Assembly (NCBI GenBank): GCA_964649845.1
Contig: CAZYSS010000001.1
Location: 1-64,000, forward strand
Length of the DNA: 64,000 bases
DNA from: RGIG3102 sp964649845
Lineage (GTDB): Bacteria > Bacillota > Clostridia > Oscillospirales > Ruminococcaceae
Direction: 5' to 3'
The notes beneath the pieces are model-generated. The model ran no database searches. It saw only the letters and a program-made list of their open reading frames with translations, and was not told the origin of the DNA. Below are positions 25,496-33,786 of this stretch, piece by piece (positions within the stretch are counted from its first letter, which is position 1; each line of letters opens with the position of its first letter). The position numbers were made by a program, and so were the translations under genes.

Positions 25496-26890
25496 CTATT
25501 TTTCTATTGTCAGCGCTGCTGATTTGTTCAGCAGGTACGGGCGCACATAGCCCACAAGATTGGACAGCGGCAGCACACAGTCAGGCAGCTTAATGCCGAT
25601 ATTTTCTGTGATAAATTTTCTTCTGGCTTCTATTCTCTGCCACAGTTGTGGATAATCTGCCTTTATGCTGTTTCGCAGATTTTCATCAGCAAGGGCTATA
25701 CATTCTTCCGCGCTGGCTCCTGAATAGCCTGCAACAGCTGGAATAATATCTGTCTGCAGCAGCATACCGCTTTTCAGTGTTTCCTGTGAATGTGGGTAAA
25801 TCGGGGACGACATCCACTCCTCATCTGCCACAAGATGACCAGGATTCAGATGCCAGTGATACTTTTCTTTCGGGAAAACGGAATCTATAATTTCATAGAA
25901 CTGACCGCCTGTAATACCCGGATGAATATTTTCCAACCAAAAAGCTATTGCAGTAAAGTATGGAATGGCTGATTTTTCAAGGTAGTCCTGCAGATGGACT
26001 GGCAGCTGTGCCGTGTTCTCCACCGCATAACCGCTGTGGCTGGACAAGCCACCTTTATACCCTGTGGTCAAAGACATTTTGTCTCCATGACATACCTTTT
26101 TGCCTGTTGGATACAGATTGGCATATTCAAATCTGTTTCCTGTTGCAGCGATAGTCACCACACTGTTGGTCTGGCCATCTGCATTGAGAAGATTGCCCAG
26201 ATAGTTTTCTTTCACCCCAACTTCTACAGCCTGCATGGCGTTCAGCATAGCGGTAGAGGCCAGGTTTGCGCCGTATTCATAGTGGGCGATTTCATTGGCG
26301 TTGTTTACAGTACGCACACCCTTGTCTCCACGGACAAACAGATGGGTGGCATTTACTATATCCGCCTCTGTGTTCATACTTTTCACAGCATCCACTATAA
26401 AATATGGCAGGTCGAATATTTTTGAATTGTCGGTATGTGCGGCGGTGAACATTTTCCAGCCCACAATGCCGATTTTTTTGTCCTGTGAAAAATCTATTTC
26501 ATTTAAAACTGATGTCAGGCTTTTTTCATTGTCCATAGGCTGATTTGGCAGAGAGAAAAACGGGCTGTGATAAAGAATTGCCTTTATGCGGCAGTAATTT
26601 GCCATTTTCAGATTTTCATTGCCTAAAACCAGATATGCCCTGCCGTCCTTTTTCAGCACCAGCAGTCCCTCCTCAAATCGGGGAATAAAGCCGGTAAGAT
26701 ATTCAAAATTGGAGCCGTGCTCCTTGTCTGCATAGATAATCAGACTGTCAAATTTTTCGTATGCCATTGCCGCCAGAACTTTCTGCAGGCGGTGTGTCAT
26801 AGTTTCATCTGTAAGAAAGACAGGCTCCACATCGCTGAAAGTGGCAGGTAGTGGTATATTTTTAAGCTGCACTGTTGGTTTATATTCCAT
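25496..26890 (-). CDS. M24-family (creatinase/prolidase-fold) protein, atypical active site
   Basis: A 464-aa cytosolic protein with the two-domain Xaa-Pro peptidase/creatinase layout: N-terminal domain about 1-200 (YLTGFIPRFEEGLLVL) and pita-bread domain about 205-440. The His region HLNPGHLVADEEW is present. The two metal-binding Asp positions are replaced: where GDxxxxDxG...D is expected the sequence reads GDKMSLTTGYKGGLSSHSG. The later Glu is Asp in LLQTDIIP. It may therefore be a metal-free hydrolase like creatinase, or a pseudoenzyme. Substrate unknown. Confidence 0.8.
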   Translation of the reverse strand: MEYKPTVQLKNIPLPATFSDVEPVFLTDETMTHRLQKVLAAMAYEKFDSLIIYADKEHGSNFEYLTGFIPRFEEGLLVLKKDGRAYLVLGNENLKMANYCRIKAILYHSPFFSLPNQPMDNEKSLTSVLNEIDFSQDKKIGIVGWKMFTAAHTDNSKIFDLPYFIVDAVKSMNTEADIVNATHLFVRGDKGVRTVNNANEIAHYEYGANLASTAMLNAMQAVEVGVKENYLGNLLNADGQTNSVVTIAATGNRFEYANLYPTGKKVCHGDKMSLTTGYKGGLSSHSGYAVENTAQLPVHLQDYLEKSAIPYFTAIAFWLENIHPGITGGQFYEIIDSVFPKEKYHWHLNPGHLVADEEWMSSPIYPHSQETLKSGMLLQTDIIPAVAGYSGASAEECIALADENLRNSIKADYPQLWQRIEARRKFITENIGIKLPDCVLPLSNLVGYVRPYLLNKSAALTIEK

Positions 26891-27019
26891 TTTATCTCCT
26901 GTAATTTTTTTCTGTAATTATTATATAAAAATCATATCACATTTATTTTCTTCACACAACAGAAAGGTCTGTCAGAATTGCTGTATACTGTAATCAGAAA
27001 ATTCAAGGAGGATATGATT

Positions 27020-27286
27020 ATGAAAACAAAACTGACAGAAATAGTATTTATACTGGACCGCAGCGGCTCAATGGCAGGACCGGAAAAAGACACCATAGGC
27101 AGTTTCAATTCCCTTATTGAAAAGCAGAAAACGGAAGAAGGCAATGCCTGTATTTCCACTGTTCTGTTTGACAACCGCAGTGAAATGCTGAATGATACTA
27201 TTTCTTATGTGCACTGCAGTGCAAAACCGCTGAACAGATGGTGGAGATGCCTCATTGAGGAAGATTTTAAAAACAGAGAAAAATAA
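27020..27286 (+). CDS. truncated VWA-domain protein (probable gene relic)
   Basis: An 88-aa open frame that begins like a clostridial von Willebrand A protein: LTEIVFILDRSGSMAG, with the MIDAS motif DRSGS (residues 13-17), then FNSLIEKQK and STVLFDNRSE. The usual protein is over 200 aa. Here it breaks after NDTISYVHCSAKP and ends with a short basic-acidic tail (IEEDFKNREK) that resembles the normal C-terminus, so a middle segment appears lost. The fold cannot be complete. AAGGAGG lies 8 bases before the chosen ATG. Confidence 0.65.
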   Translation: MKTKLTEIVFILDRSGSMAGPEKDTIGSFNSLIEKQKTEEGNACISTVLFDNRSEMLNDTISYVHCSAKPLNRWWRCLIEEDFKNREK

Positions 27287-27355
27287 TCAGCTGATTTTAC
27301 ACTTCCTTACGCTTCCCATCATTTTTATTTATAGATATAAATTTATTGATAACAA

Positions 27356-27385
27356 TTGACTTGTATACAAGTTGTAAAGTATAAT
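27356..27385 (+). promoter_or_regulatory. promoter with embedded palindromic operator
   Basis: TTGACT (27356-27361) and TATAAT (27380-27385) are 18 bases apart. A perfect 14-base palindrome ACTTGTATACAAGT (27359-27372) overlaps the -35 end and spacer. TTGTATACAA-type sites are typical of GntR-family repressors, which suggests repression by an unlinked regulator. Confidence 0.65.
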
Positions 27386-27433
27386 ATACTGGAAATGGTG
27401 TCTACAGGCACAAATAAAAGAAGGAGATAAACA

Positions 27434-29311
27434 ATGAAAAAATTACTTTCACTGGTACTGGCTATGTGTATGGTATTTACAGCTTGCTCCACAGGTACAA
27501 GCGGTATTTTCAAAGCAGGCACATATGAAGGTACAGCAGAAGGCTTCAACGGCGATGTAACAATGTCTGTTACTGTTGACGAAAACACAATCGTTTCCAT
27601 TGAAGTTGTTTCACACTCTGAAAGCACAGGTATTTCTGACCCTGCTTTCAACAATCTGGTAGAAGATATTGTAAAATATCAGACAGTTGCACTTGATGCA
27701 GTTGCAGGTTGTACATACTCTTCAGAAGCTGTTCTGGCAGCTGTAAAATCAGCTCTGCTGGCAGCAGGTGCTTCTGAAGCAGACATTACAAAAGCTCCAA
27801 CACTGGAAACAGACACAGAAGCTAAAACATATGAAGCTGATGTTGTTATCATCGGTGCTGGCGGTGCCGGTATGACAGCTGCTCTGGAAGCTGCAAAAGC
27901 AGGTGCTACAGTTCTGGTTCTGGACAAAACAGCATCTGTTGGCGGTAACACAATCGCTGCAGGTTCTGCTGTAAACGCCGCTGACCCAGCAAGACAGGAA
28001 AAATCCACAATGGGCGCTTCTGAACTGGCAAAAATCGAAGAACTGCTTGAACTGGAAGCTAAAAACGACCTGATGGCCAAATGGCAGGCTGACGTAAAAG
28101 CTGACCTGGATGCTTACAAAGCAAATGGTGAAACATATCTGTACGACAGTGCATCACTGCACGCTCTGCAGACATATGTAGGCGGTGACTATGTAGCTAA
28201 CCCTGAACTGATTGACGTATTTACAAAAGGTGCAGTAAAAGCTATCAGCTACCTGGAAGAACTGGGTGCAAAATGGGATGATCTCTGTTCCGCAGCTATC
28301 GGTGCTACATGGCAGAGAAGCCATACACCGGATATTACAATCTGGGGCGGTAAAGGTGCTTCCTTTGTTCTGCCACAGTACGAAGCAGCAAAAGAACTGG
28401 GCGCTGAAGTAATGCTGGAACACACAGCTGAAGAACTTATTATGGAAGACGGCAGAGTTACAGGCGTTAAAGGTGTAACAGCTGACGGTGCGCAGTTTAC
28501 AGCAAAAGCAAACAAATCTGTTATCATTGCCACAGGCGGTTTCGGTGCAAACGTAGAAATGCGCCAGAAATACAACAAATACTGGGCAACACTGGACGAA
28601 TCCATTATGACAACAAACGTACCATCTGCAACAGGTGACGGTATCGTTATGGCTGAAGCTGCAGGTGCAAACCTGGTTGGCATGGAATGGATTCAGATGC
28701 TGACATATCCATTGGGAGGCAGTTTCTCCGCATCTATCGACAATGTTATCTATGTTGACTACAACGGTAACCGTGTAGTAAGGGAAGACGGCCGTCGTGA
28801 CGAAATCGCTGGCGCAGCTCTGGAAGCTCCAGATGCTATCCTTTCCTGGATTACAGACCAGCACGAATATGAACGTCTTGGTGGTATGAGCACAGGTGGT
28901 GCTAAATTCGAAGACCAGATTGCAGCAGGCAAAATGTGGAAAGCTGACACTCTGGAAGAACTGGGCGAACAGATGGGCATTGACGGCGAACAGCTGGCAA
29001 AAACAGTTGAAGAATACAACAAAGCTGTTGAAACAGGTGTAGATGCTCTGGGCCGTCAGGTATTCGGCGAAAAACTGGACAAAGCTCCATACTATGGTAT
29101 CAAATCCACAGCTATGGTTCACCACACAATGGGTGGTATCGAAATCAACACAAACTGTGAAGTTCTGGACACAGAAGGCAACGTAATCCCTGGTCTGTAT
29201 GCAGCAGGCGAAGTTACAGGTGGTATCCATGGTTCTAACCGTCTTGGCGGTAACGCAGTTGCAGATGTACTGGTATTCGGTCAGATTGCTGGTCAGAACG
29301 CAGCTAAATAA
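27434..29311 (+). CDS. FMN/FAD-dependent fumarate-reductase-like lipoprotein
   Basis: Exported flavoprotein of 625 aa: lipoprotein signal (FTAC, C18), FMN-binding domain (about 25-112) and FAD-binding_2 reductase domain (about 135-625). The FMN attachment motif is DAVAGCTYSS with T94 as expected acceptor, the kind of site ApbE modifies. The FAD site is VVIIGAGGAGMTAALEAAKAGA, and the end has the family GGIHGSNRLGGNA. Such proteins reduce fumarate, urocanate, cinnamates or related alkenes as electron sinks; the substrate cannot be told. Codon bias indicates high expression. It has its own promoter and terminator. Confidence 0.92.
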   Translation: MKKLLSLVLAMCMVFTACSTGTSGIFKAGTYEGTAEGFNGDVTMSVTVDENTIVSIEVVSHSESTGISDPAFNNLVEDIVKYQTVALDAVAGCTYSSEAVLAAVKSALLAAGASEADITKAPTLETDTEAKTYEADVVIIGAGGAGMTAALEAAKAGATVLVLDKTASVGGNTIAAGSAVNAADPARQEKSTMGASELAKIEELLELEAKNDLMAKWQADVKADLDAYKANGETYLYDSASLHALQTYVGGDYVANPELIDVFTKGAVKAISYLEELGAKWDDLCSAAIGATWQRSHTPDITIWGGKGASFVLPQYEAAKELGAEVMLEHTAEELIMEDGRVTGVKGVTADGAQFTAKANKSVIIATGGFGANVEMRQKYNKYWATLDESIMTTNVPSATGDGIVMAEAAGANLVGMEWIQMLTYPLGGSFSASIDNVIYVDYNGNRVVREDGRRDEIAGAALEAPDAILSWITDQHEYERLGGMSTGGAKFEDQIAAGKMWKADTLEELGEQMGIDGEQLAKTVEEYNKAVETGVDALGRQVFGEKLDKAPYYGIKSTAMVHHTMGGIEINTNCEVLDTEGNVIPGLYAAGEVTGGIHGSNRLGGNAVADVLVFGQIAGQNAAK

Positions 29312-29327
29312 TAATTATTTCAGATAA

Positions 29328-29355
29328 AAGGGGCAGCCACGCTGCTCCTTTTTTG
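29328..29355 (+). terminator. terminator after the flavoprotein gene
   Basis: AAGGGGCAGC pairs with GCTGCTCCTT (one G-T pair) around CAC, followed by a T run. Confidence 0.85.
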
Positions 29356-29502
29356 TTTTGTCATTTTCCTGCCGTCAACAAACCCAACACAATTTCCACA
29401 TATTACCGGAATATAATAAAGAACTGATATTACCTCGGTTTTTACAGCTATTATTGCTGTGTGGCGCACTGAAATGCTGTAAATCCAATACATCTGTCTA
29501 TA

Positions 29503-29531
29503 TTGTTAAAAAATTGTTTTTATGGTATAAT
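29503..29531 (+). promoter_or_regulatory. promoter of the DUF1538-PII operon
   Basis: TTGTTA (29503-29508) and TATAAT (29526-29531) are separated by 17 bases, about 70 bases before the start codon. Confidence 0.6.
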
Positions 29532-29601
29532 GTTAGAATTATGTGAGGAAATCGGTCTAATTATAAACTTTATATAAAATCAACAAGGAAGGTGATATTA
29601 G

Positions 29602-31125
29602 TTGAAAGAATTGGGTGAAAAAATCCGCGAAGCGCTGGTGTCCACATTGCCTATCACAATGCTGGTATATCTGGTGGCGCTTATGCCAGGGTTTGCATTT
29701 AACCGTCTTGAACTGGTTACATTTACCATCGGCGCGGTACTGCTTGTGCTGGGTATAGGCTTTTTCAATCTGGGTGCAGACATAGCTATGACTCCTATGG
29801 GTGTACACGTTGGTTCCGGTCTGTCAAAACAGCGCAACATCAGCCTGTTGCTGATTGTGTGCTTTGTGCTGGGTATGCTGATTACCGTGGCTGAACCGGA
29901 CCTGCAGGTGCTGGCAAACCAGGTAAGCAGTATTATGAACGGCAAGCTGCTGATATACACAGTGGGCTTTGGCGTGGGCAGTTTTCTGGTAATTGCCATT
30001 CTGCGAATTGTTTTCAGGGTAAAGCTGTCACAGTTGCTGATGCTTTTCTATATGCTGCTGTTTGCACTGGCACTGATTCTGTCTGTAAATGACAATCTGG
30101 ACCTGCTGCCTATGGCATTTGACTCCGGCGGCGTAACCACAGGGCCTATCACTGTGCCGTTTATTATGGCATTGGGTATTGGTATTTCCAACATTCTGGG
30201 TGACCGCCACAGCCGGGACAACAGCTTTGGTCTGGTGGCGCTGTGCTCCATAGGGCCGGTCCTGTCTGTACTGGTGCTGGGCATATTTGCCAGCAACAAT
30301 CTGGAATACACCGTAAGCTATGGCGCTGTGGAAGAAAATATACTCCACGCATATATGGAAAATGCATTCCACACAGCAAAGGAAGTTGCTGTTGCACTGG
30401 GATTGATTGTATTTTTCTTTATGCTGTGCCAGGTGCTGTTCCTGAAGCTGAACAGAAAACAGCTGACAAAAATCGGTCTGGGCGTGGTATTTACATATAT
30501 TGGTCTTGTAATGTTCCTGACTGGTGTAAACGTGGGTTATATGCCAATAGGCTACAAAATGGGTATACAGCTGGCAAGCCTGCCTGCACCTGTGCTGGTA
30601 GCTGTGGGCCTGTTTATGGGCATAATGGTGGTTATGGCAGAGCCTGCCATCCACGTGCTGAATGTTCAGGTAGAAGAAGTTACCGGTGGCTATGTAAGCA
30701 AAAGGTCTATGATGATGGGCCTGTGTGCCGGTGTAGGTCTGGCAATCGCCCTGAGCGTAATCAGGATTATCTACGATTTTTCCCTGGTATATTATATTAT
30801 TCCGGGTTACTTTATTTCACTGGCACTGTCGTTGTTTGTACCGCCTGTGTACACAGCCATTGCCTTTGACTCCGGCGGCGTGGCCAGCGGCCCTATGACC
30901 AGTGGCTTTATACTGCCGTTTGCCATAGGCGTATGCGTGGCACTGCAGGGAGAGGCAGCTGTGCTGCGAAACGGTTTCGGTGTGGTGGCTATGGTGGCCA
31001 TGGTACCGCTGATTACAATACAGATGCTGGGCTTTAAAGCAATCGTTTCCAACGTTGTGAAAGAAAAACGTGCGATGAAACGTATCCTTAAGGCAGACGA
31101 TGAAGTTATCATCAATTTTATGTAA
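29602..31125 (+). CDS. DUF1538-family membrane protein, putative transporter
   Basis: Integral membrane protein of 507 aa with roughly 12-14 helices, arranged as two homologous halves. Each half has the same signature: MAFDSGGVTTGPIT in the first and IAFDSGGVASGPMT in the second, each preceded by a long hydrophobic run. Inverted or tandem duplicated halves are typical of carriers and channels. The start is TTG, supported by AAGGAAGGTGA upstream. Two PII-like genes follow at 11 and 2 bases, so its activity is probably regulated by them. The substrate is unknown. Confidence 0.85.
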   Translation: MKELGEKIREALVSTLPITMLVYLVALMPGFAFNRLELVTFTIGAVLLVLGIGFFNLGADIAMTPMGVHVGSGLSKQRNISLLLIVCFVLGMLITVAEPDLQVLANQVSSIMNGKLLIYTVGFGVGSFLVIAILRIVFRVKLSQLLMLFYMLLFALALILSVNDNLDLLPMAFDSGGVTTGPITVPFIMALGIGISNILGDRHSRDNSFGLVALCSIGPVLSVLVLGIFASNNLEYTVSYGAVEENILHAYMENAFHTAKEVAVALGLIVFFFMLCQVLFLKLNRKQLTKIGLGVVFTYIGLVMFLTGVNVGYMPIGYKMGIQLASLPAPVLVAVGLFMGIMVVMAEPAIHVLNVQVEEVTGGYVSKRSMMMGLCAGVGLAIALSVIRIIYDFSLVYYIIPGYFISLALSLFVPPVYTAIAFDSGGVASGPMTSGFILPFAIGVCVALQGEAAVLRNGFGVVAMVAMVPLITIQMLGFKAIVSNVVKEKRAMKRILKADDEVIINFM

Positions 31126-31136
31126 GGAGGCAGATT

Positions 31137-31505
31137 ATGGCAAACACAATAAACGAATCAGCCATCAAAAAGCTGAAATTGATTATAACAGTGGTGGACA
31201 GAGCCAAATCAGAATTCTATCTGGATTTATTGAGCCAGTTTGAGGTGAATTTCCAGATGGTGACCAGCGGCAAAGGCACCGCACAGTCTGAAATTATTGA
31301 AATGCTGGGACTGAACATAAACAAAGCTGTTATCCTGAGCGTTGTGCGCGAGGATATGGTGGAACCGGTTATAAAAACTCTGGAAGAAAAGTTTGAAACA
31401 ATACGCAACGGCAAGGGTATTGCAATTGCAGTGCCGCTGTCCGGCGTAATCGGTGTGAATATGTATCAGTTCCTGAGCAACTACAGACAAGGCAGGGAGG
31501 AATAA
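31137..31505 (+). CDS. PII-like regulatory protein 1
   Basis: Small cytosolic protein of 122 aa with the GlnB/PII ferredoxin-like fold, recognisable from KLKLIITVVDRAKSEFYLDLL, then the VTSGKGTAQSEI loop and the NGKGIAIAVPLSGVIGV region. The classical T-loop with the uridylylated Tyr is not seen, so it is a PII-like sensor rather than GlnB itself. It is the second gene of the operon, after the DUF1538 membrane protein, with its own AAGGAGG site. Ligand (nucleotide or metabolite) unknown. Confidence 0.8.
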   Translation: MANTINESAIKKLKLIITVVDRAKSEFYLDLLSQFEVNFQMVTSGKGTAQSEIIEMLGLNINKAVILSVVREDMVEPVIKTLEEKFETIRNGKGIAIAVPLSGVIGVNMYQFLSNYRQGREE

Positions 31506-31507
31506 CC

Positions 31508-31855
31508 ATGACAACAAATACACATGAAGTAATTTTTGCCATTGTGAATGCTGGCTATGCTGAAGAAGCTATGCAGGTAGCCCGTGACCACGGTGCACGC
31601 GGCGGCACAATAATAAGCGGCCGTGGCGTGGCAAGAGAAAAAGAAGCCGCATTTTTCGGCATTACAATAAATCCTGAAAAGGAACTGCTTATGCTGGTGG
31701 TGGACAAATCCATCCGCGATGGTATTTTCCACGCACTTTATCAGCATATGGGTATGCAGCAGAAAGCACAGGGCATCATTTTTGCCCTGCCTGTGGCAGA
31801 AGCAGCAGGTCTTTCTGCACCGGAACAGAAAACAGGTGAAGAAATTACTGTATAA
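31508..31855 (+). CDS. PII-like regulatory protein 2
   Basis: A 115-aa second PII-family protein: EVIFAIVNAGYAEEAMQVARDHGARGGTIISGRG is a GlnB-like first half, followed by ITINPEKELLMLVVDKSIRD and GIIFALPVAEAAG. It differs clearly from the preceding PII-like protein, so this is an old pair rather than a recent duplication. It starts 2 bases after the first PII-like stop with GGAGGAA upstream. A heteromeric complex acting on the DUF1538 protein is a reasonable inference. Confidence 0.82.
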   Translation: MTTNTHEVIFAIVNAGYAEEAMQVARDHGARGGTIISGRGVAREKEAAFFGITINPEKELLMLVVDKSIRDGIFHALYQHMGMQQKAQGIIFALPVAEAAGLSAPEQKTGEEITV

Positions 31856-31860
31856 CAAAG

Positions 31861-31893
31861 GCAGACTCTGTGAAAACAGGGTCTGTTTTTTTG
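31861..31893 (+). terminator. terminator of the DUF1538-PII operon
   Basis: CAGACTCTG pairs with CAGGGTCTG (one G-T pair) around TGAAAA, followed by a T run. Confidence 0.8.
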
Positions 31894-31967
31894 TTAAATA
31901 ATTCTGTTATTTACAGCAGAATGTGATATAATAGTGGCAAACCGAAGAAACGCAAGGGGAACGGAAA

Positions 31968-33047
31968 ATGGATATAAAAGAAAAAGTATTCAAGGACAAT
32001 GGCAACTGGTACAAAGGCAATCTGCACGCCCATACCACCACATCTGACGGCAAGCTGACACCGGAAAAATCTGTGCTGGTATACAAACAGCACGGCTATT
32101 CATTTATGTGTCTGTCAGACCACGATATATACACAGACCTGCGCGACAAACTGGATAGCGAAGACTTTATCACCCTGCCAAGCGTGGAGGGCAGTGTGCG
32201 TATGGTTGATTCTTCTGCCTTGCCGGGAATCGATGTAGAAAAATTCACAGAGGGCAAAGGCTATGCAGATTTTACTCTTGATGATTTGTATGAAAAGCTG
32301 TATGCAGCAGGAGAATACCGACTGCTGAAAACCCACCATATCCATGGCATTCTGGGCAACAAGGCAATGCAGGCAGTTGCCGGGGACAAGCTGATAAAAA
32401 ACAATGAACTGACACCAATAAGGGTATATTTTGACAGCTGGGACGGTGTGAAGGCCGCACAGGACCTGTCTGATTATCTGAAAGAGAAAGGCTGTTTCAC
32501 CACATACAACCACCCTATATGGTCACGCGTGGATTTTGAGGATGTGAAAGGCATTGAAGGCTTCTGGGGGCTGGAGGTATACAACTATGCCACGGTAAAC
32601 GAATGTGGCGAAGGTGAAGACACCACATTTCTGGAAATGCTGCTGCGCAGCGGCACAGACATAAATGTGTTCGCCTCTGATGACAACCACAACGAGGGGG
32701 TATATCCTGACAGCTTTGGCGGTTTTGTAATGGTGCAGGCAGATGCCCTGACCCACGAAGATATAGTAAACAGTCTGCTGGAGGGCAGATACTATGCGTC
32801 CAGCGGCGCAGTGATAAACCAGTGGGGTGTAAAAGACGGTCAGGTTTATGTAGACTGTGAGGGTGCCAAAAGAGTAAACTTTATCTTTGGGGGCAAAGTG
32901 GGCTGCAGCCGCAGCGTGGTATATGCCAACGACTTGTCGCTGAAACACGTGATGTGCCCTGTGCAGGGTATTGAAACCTATGTGCGCATTGAAGTGATTG
33001 ATATGAACGGCAAAAAAGCCTGGACAAACCCTATAAGACTGAAATAA
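31968..33047 (+). CDS. PHP-domain metal-dependent phosphoesterase
   Basis: Cytosolic hydrolase of 359 aa. PHP metal motifs are clear: KGNLHAHTTTSDG near the N-terminus, MCLSDHDIYTDL, LKTHHIHGI, FTTYNHPIW and VFASDDNHN. The C-terminal 90 residues look like an added beta domain. Related PHP proteins hydrolyse phosphoesters or sugars; the precise substrate is not readable. TATAAT lies about 40 bases before the start. It is a single-gene unit followed by a terminator. Confidence 0.88.
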   Translation: MDIKEKVFKDNGNWYKGNLHAHTTTSDGKLTPEKSVLVYKQHGYSFMCLSDHDIYTDLRDKLDSEDFITLPSVEGSVRMVDSSALPGIDVEKFTEGKGYADFTLDDLYEKLYAAGEYRLLKTHHIHGILGNKAMQAVAGDKLIKNNELTPIRVYFDSWDGVKAAQDLSDYLKEKGCFTTYNHPIWSRVDFEDVKGIEGFWGLEVYNYATVNECGEGEDTTFLEMLLRSGTDINVFASDDNHNEGVYPDSFGGFVMVQADALTHEDIVNSLLEGRYYASSGAVINQWGVKDGQVYVDCEGAKRVNFIFGGKVGCSRSVVYANDLSLKHVMCPVQGIETYVRIEVIDMNGKKAWTNPIRLK

Positions 33048-33049
33048 AT

Positions 33050-33081
33050 AAACAGGCACAGCTGATGCTGTGCCTGTTTTT
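33050..33081 (+). terminator. terminator of the PHP gene
   Basis: AACAGGCACAGC pairs with GCTGTGCCTGTT around TGAT, followed by T residues. Confidence 0.9.
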
Positions 33082-33121
33082 GTGTTCATCTATAATACGG
33101 TCAAAGTTTTCTGATTATTGT

Positions 33122-33664
33122 TTAATAATTGCTCCAATAATACCATGCAGACATTTCCACATCTGTACCTTTCAGTTCTCCATTCAGAGCAAACACTGTT
33201 ACACATGTTGTGTCATATGTTTTGCCACCATCAGTTGACACAGCTTTATAAACCATAAGGGTATGTTTATCTGTATCAAATCCGGAAACTATATTTGGAG
33301 CAGAGTCCCATTCTACATCATATACCTGTTCTATATTTTCAGTGTGTTTCAAAAATGTCTTTTTGCCTGTATATTTTTTGCCATTGATTTTAAGCACAAC
33401 TGTGTCGGGGCCATCAACCACCAAACTACATTTACCCATTTCAGAAATGTCGCCATTCAGATACTCTCCATAAGCCTCCAGTTCAACTTTATAAAGTTCC
33501 AGTTTTGTTTTGCCCCCATTTGAAAAAACAAAACACCCCACCAGTGCAATAACCGCAATTATTATCACAGGTAATAATTTTTTCACCTTCAATGATTTTG
33601 CATGGGTTTCAATGTTATGGCTTCCCTCTTTTTCAACTGACTGCAATATTTCCTTGTTTTCCAT
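33122..33664 (-). CDS. uncharacterised single-pass membrane protein
   Basis: A 180-aa protein with no recognised family. A Lys-rich cytosolic N-terminus (about 1-24) precedes one membrane helix (about 27-45, LLPVIIIAVIALVGCFVF), and the remaining 135 residues should be outside. The outer part contains LELYKVELEAYGEYLNGD and KINGKKYTGKKTF. The start at 33664 has AAAGGAGG before it; the frame is open 10 codons further. The gene diverges from an XRE regulator across twin operators, so it is probably that regulator's target. Confidence 0.75.
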   Translation of the reverse strand: MENKEILQSVEKEGSHNIETHAKSLKVKKLLPVIIIAVIALVGCFVFSNGGKTKLELYKVELEAYGEYLNGDISEMGKCSLVVDGPDTVVLKINGKKYTGKKTFLKHTENIEQVYDVEWDSAPNIVSGFDTDKHTLMVYKAVSTDGGKTYDTTCVTVFALNGELKGTDVEMSAWYYWSNY

Positions 33665-33712
33665 TTTATCCTCCTTTTGTAACATTACTGTCACAATTCT
33701 TTTTTATTATTT

Positions 33713-33755
33713 TAGTAAATATGTGTACTAAAGTCAATAGTAAATATGTTTACTA
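33713..33755. promoter_or_regulatory. twin palindromic operators between divergent genes
   Basis: Two 18-bp near-identical palindromes, TAGTAAATATGTGTACTA (33713-33730) and TAGTAAATATGTTTACTA (33738-33755), lie 25 bp apart centre to centre. They occupy the space between the divergent membrane-protein and XRE genes. Shared control, including self-repression by the XRE protein, is inferred. Confidence 0.75.
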
Positions 33756-33786
33756 TGCTATGCTTTCACTTAAAGGAGGCTGGCAG

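Noticed and set aside
28154..29230. Long open frame on the minus strand inside the flavoprotein gene (358 aa, rich in Cys and Phe)
   Set aside because: It mirrors the strongly biased codons of the real gene; no ribosome site, no family resemblance, and an odd amino-acid composition.
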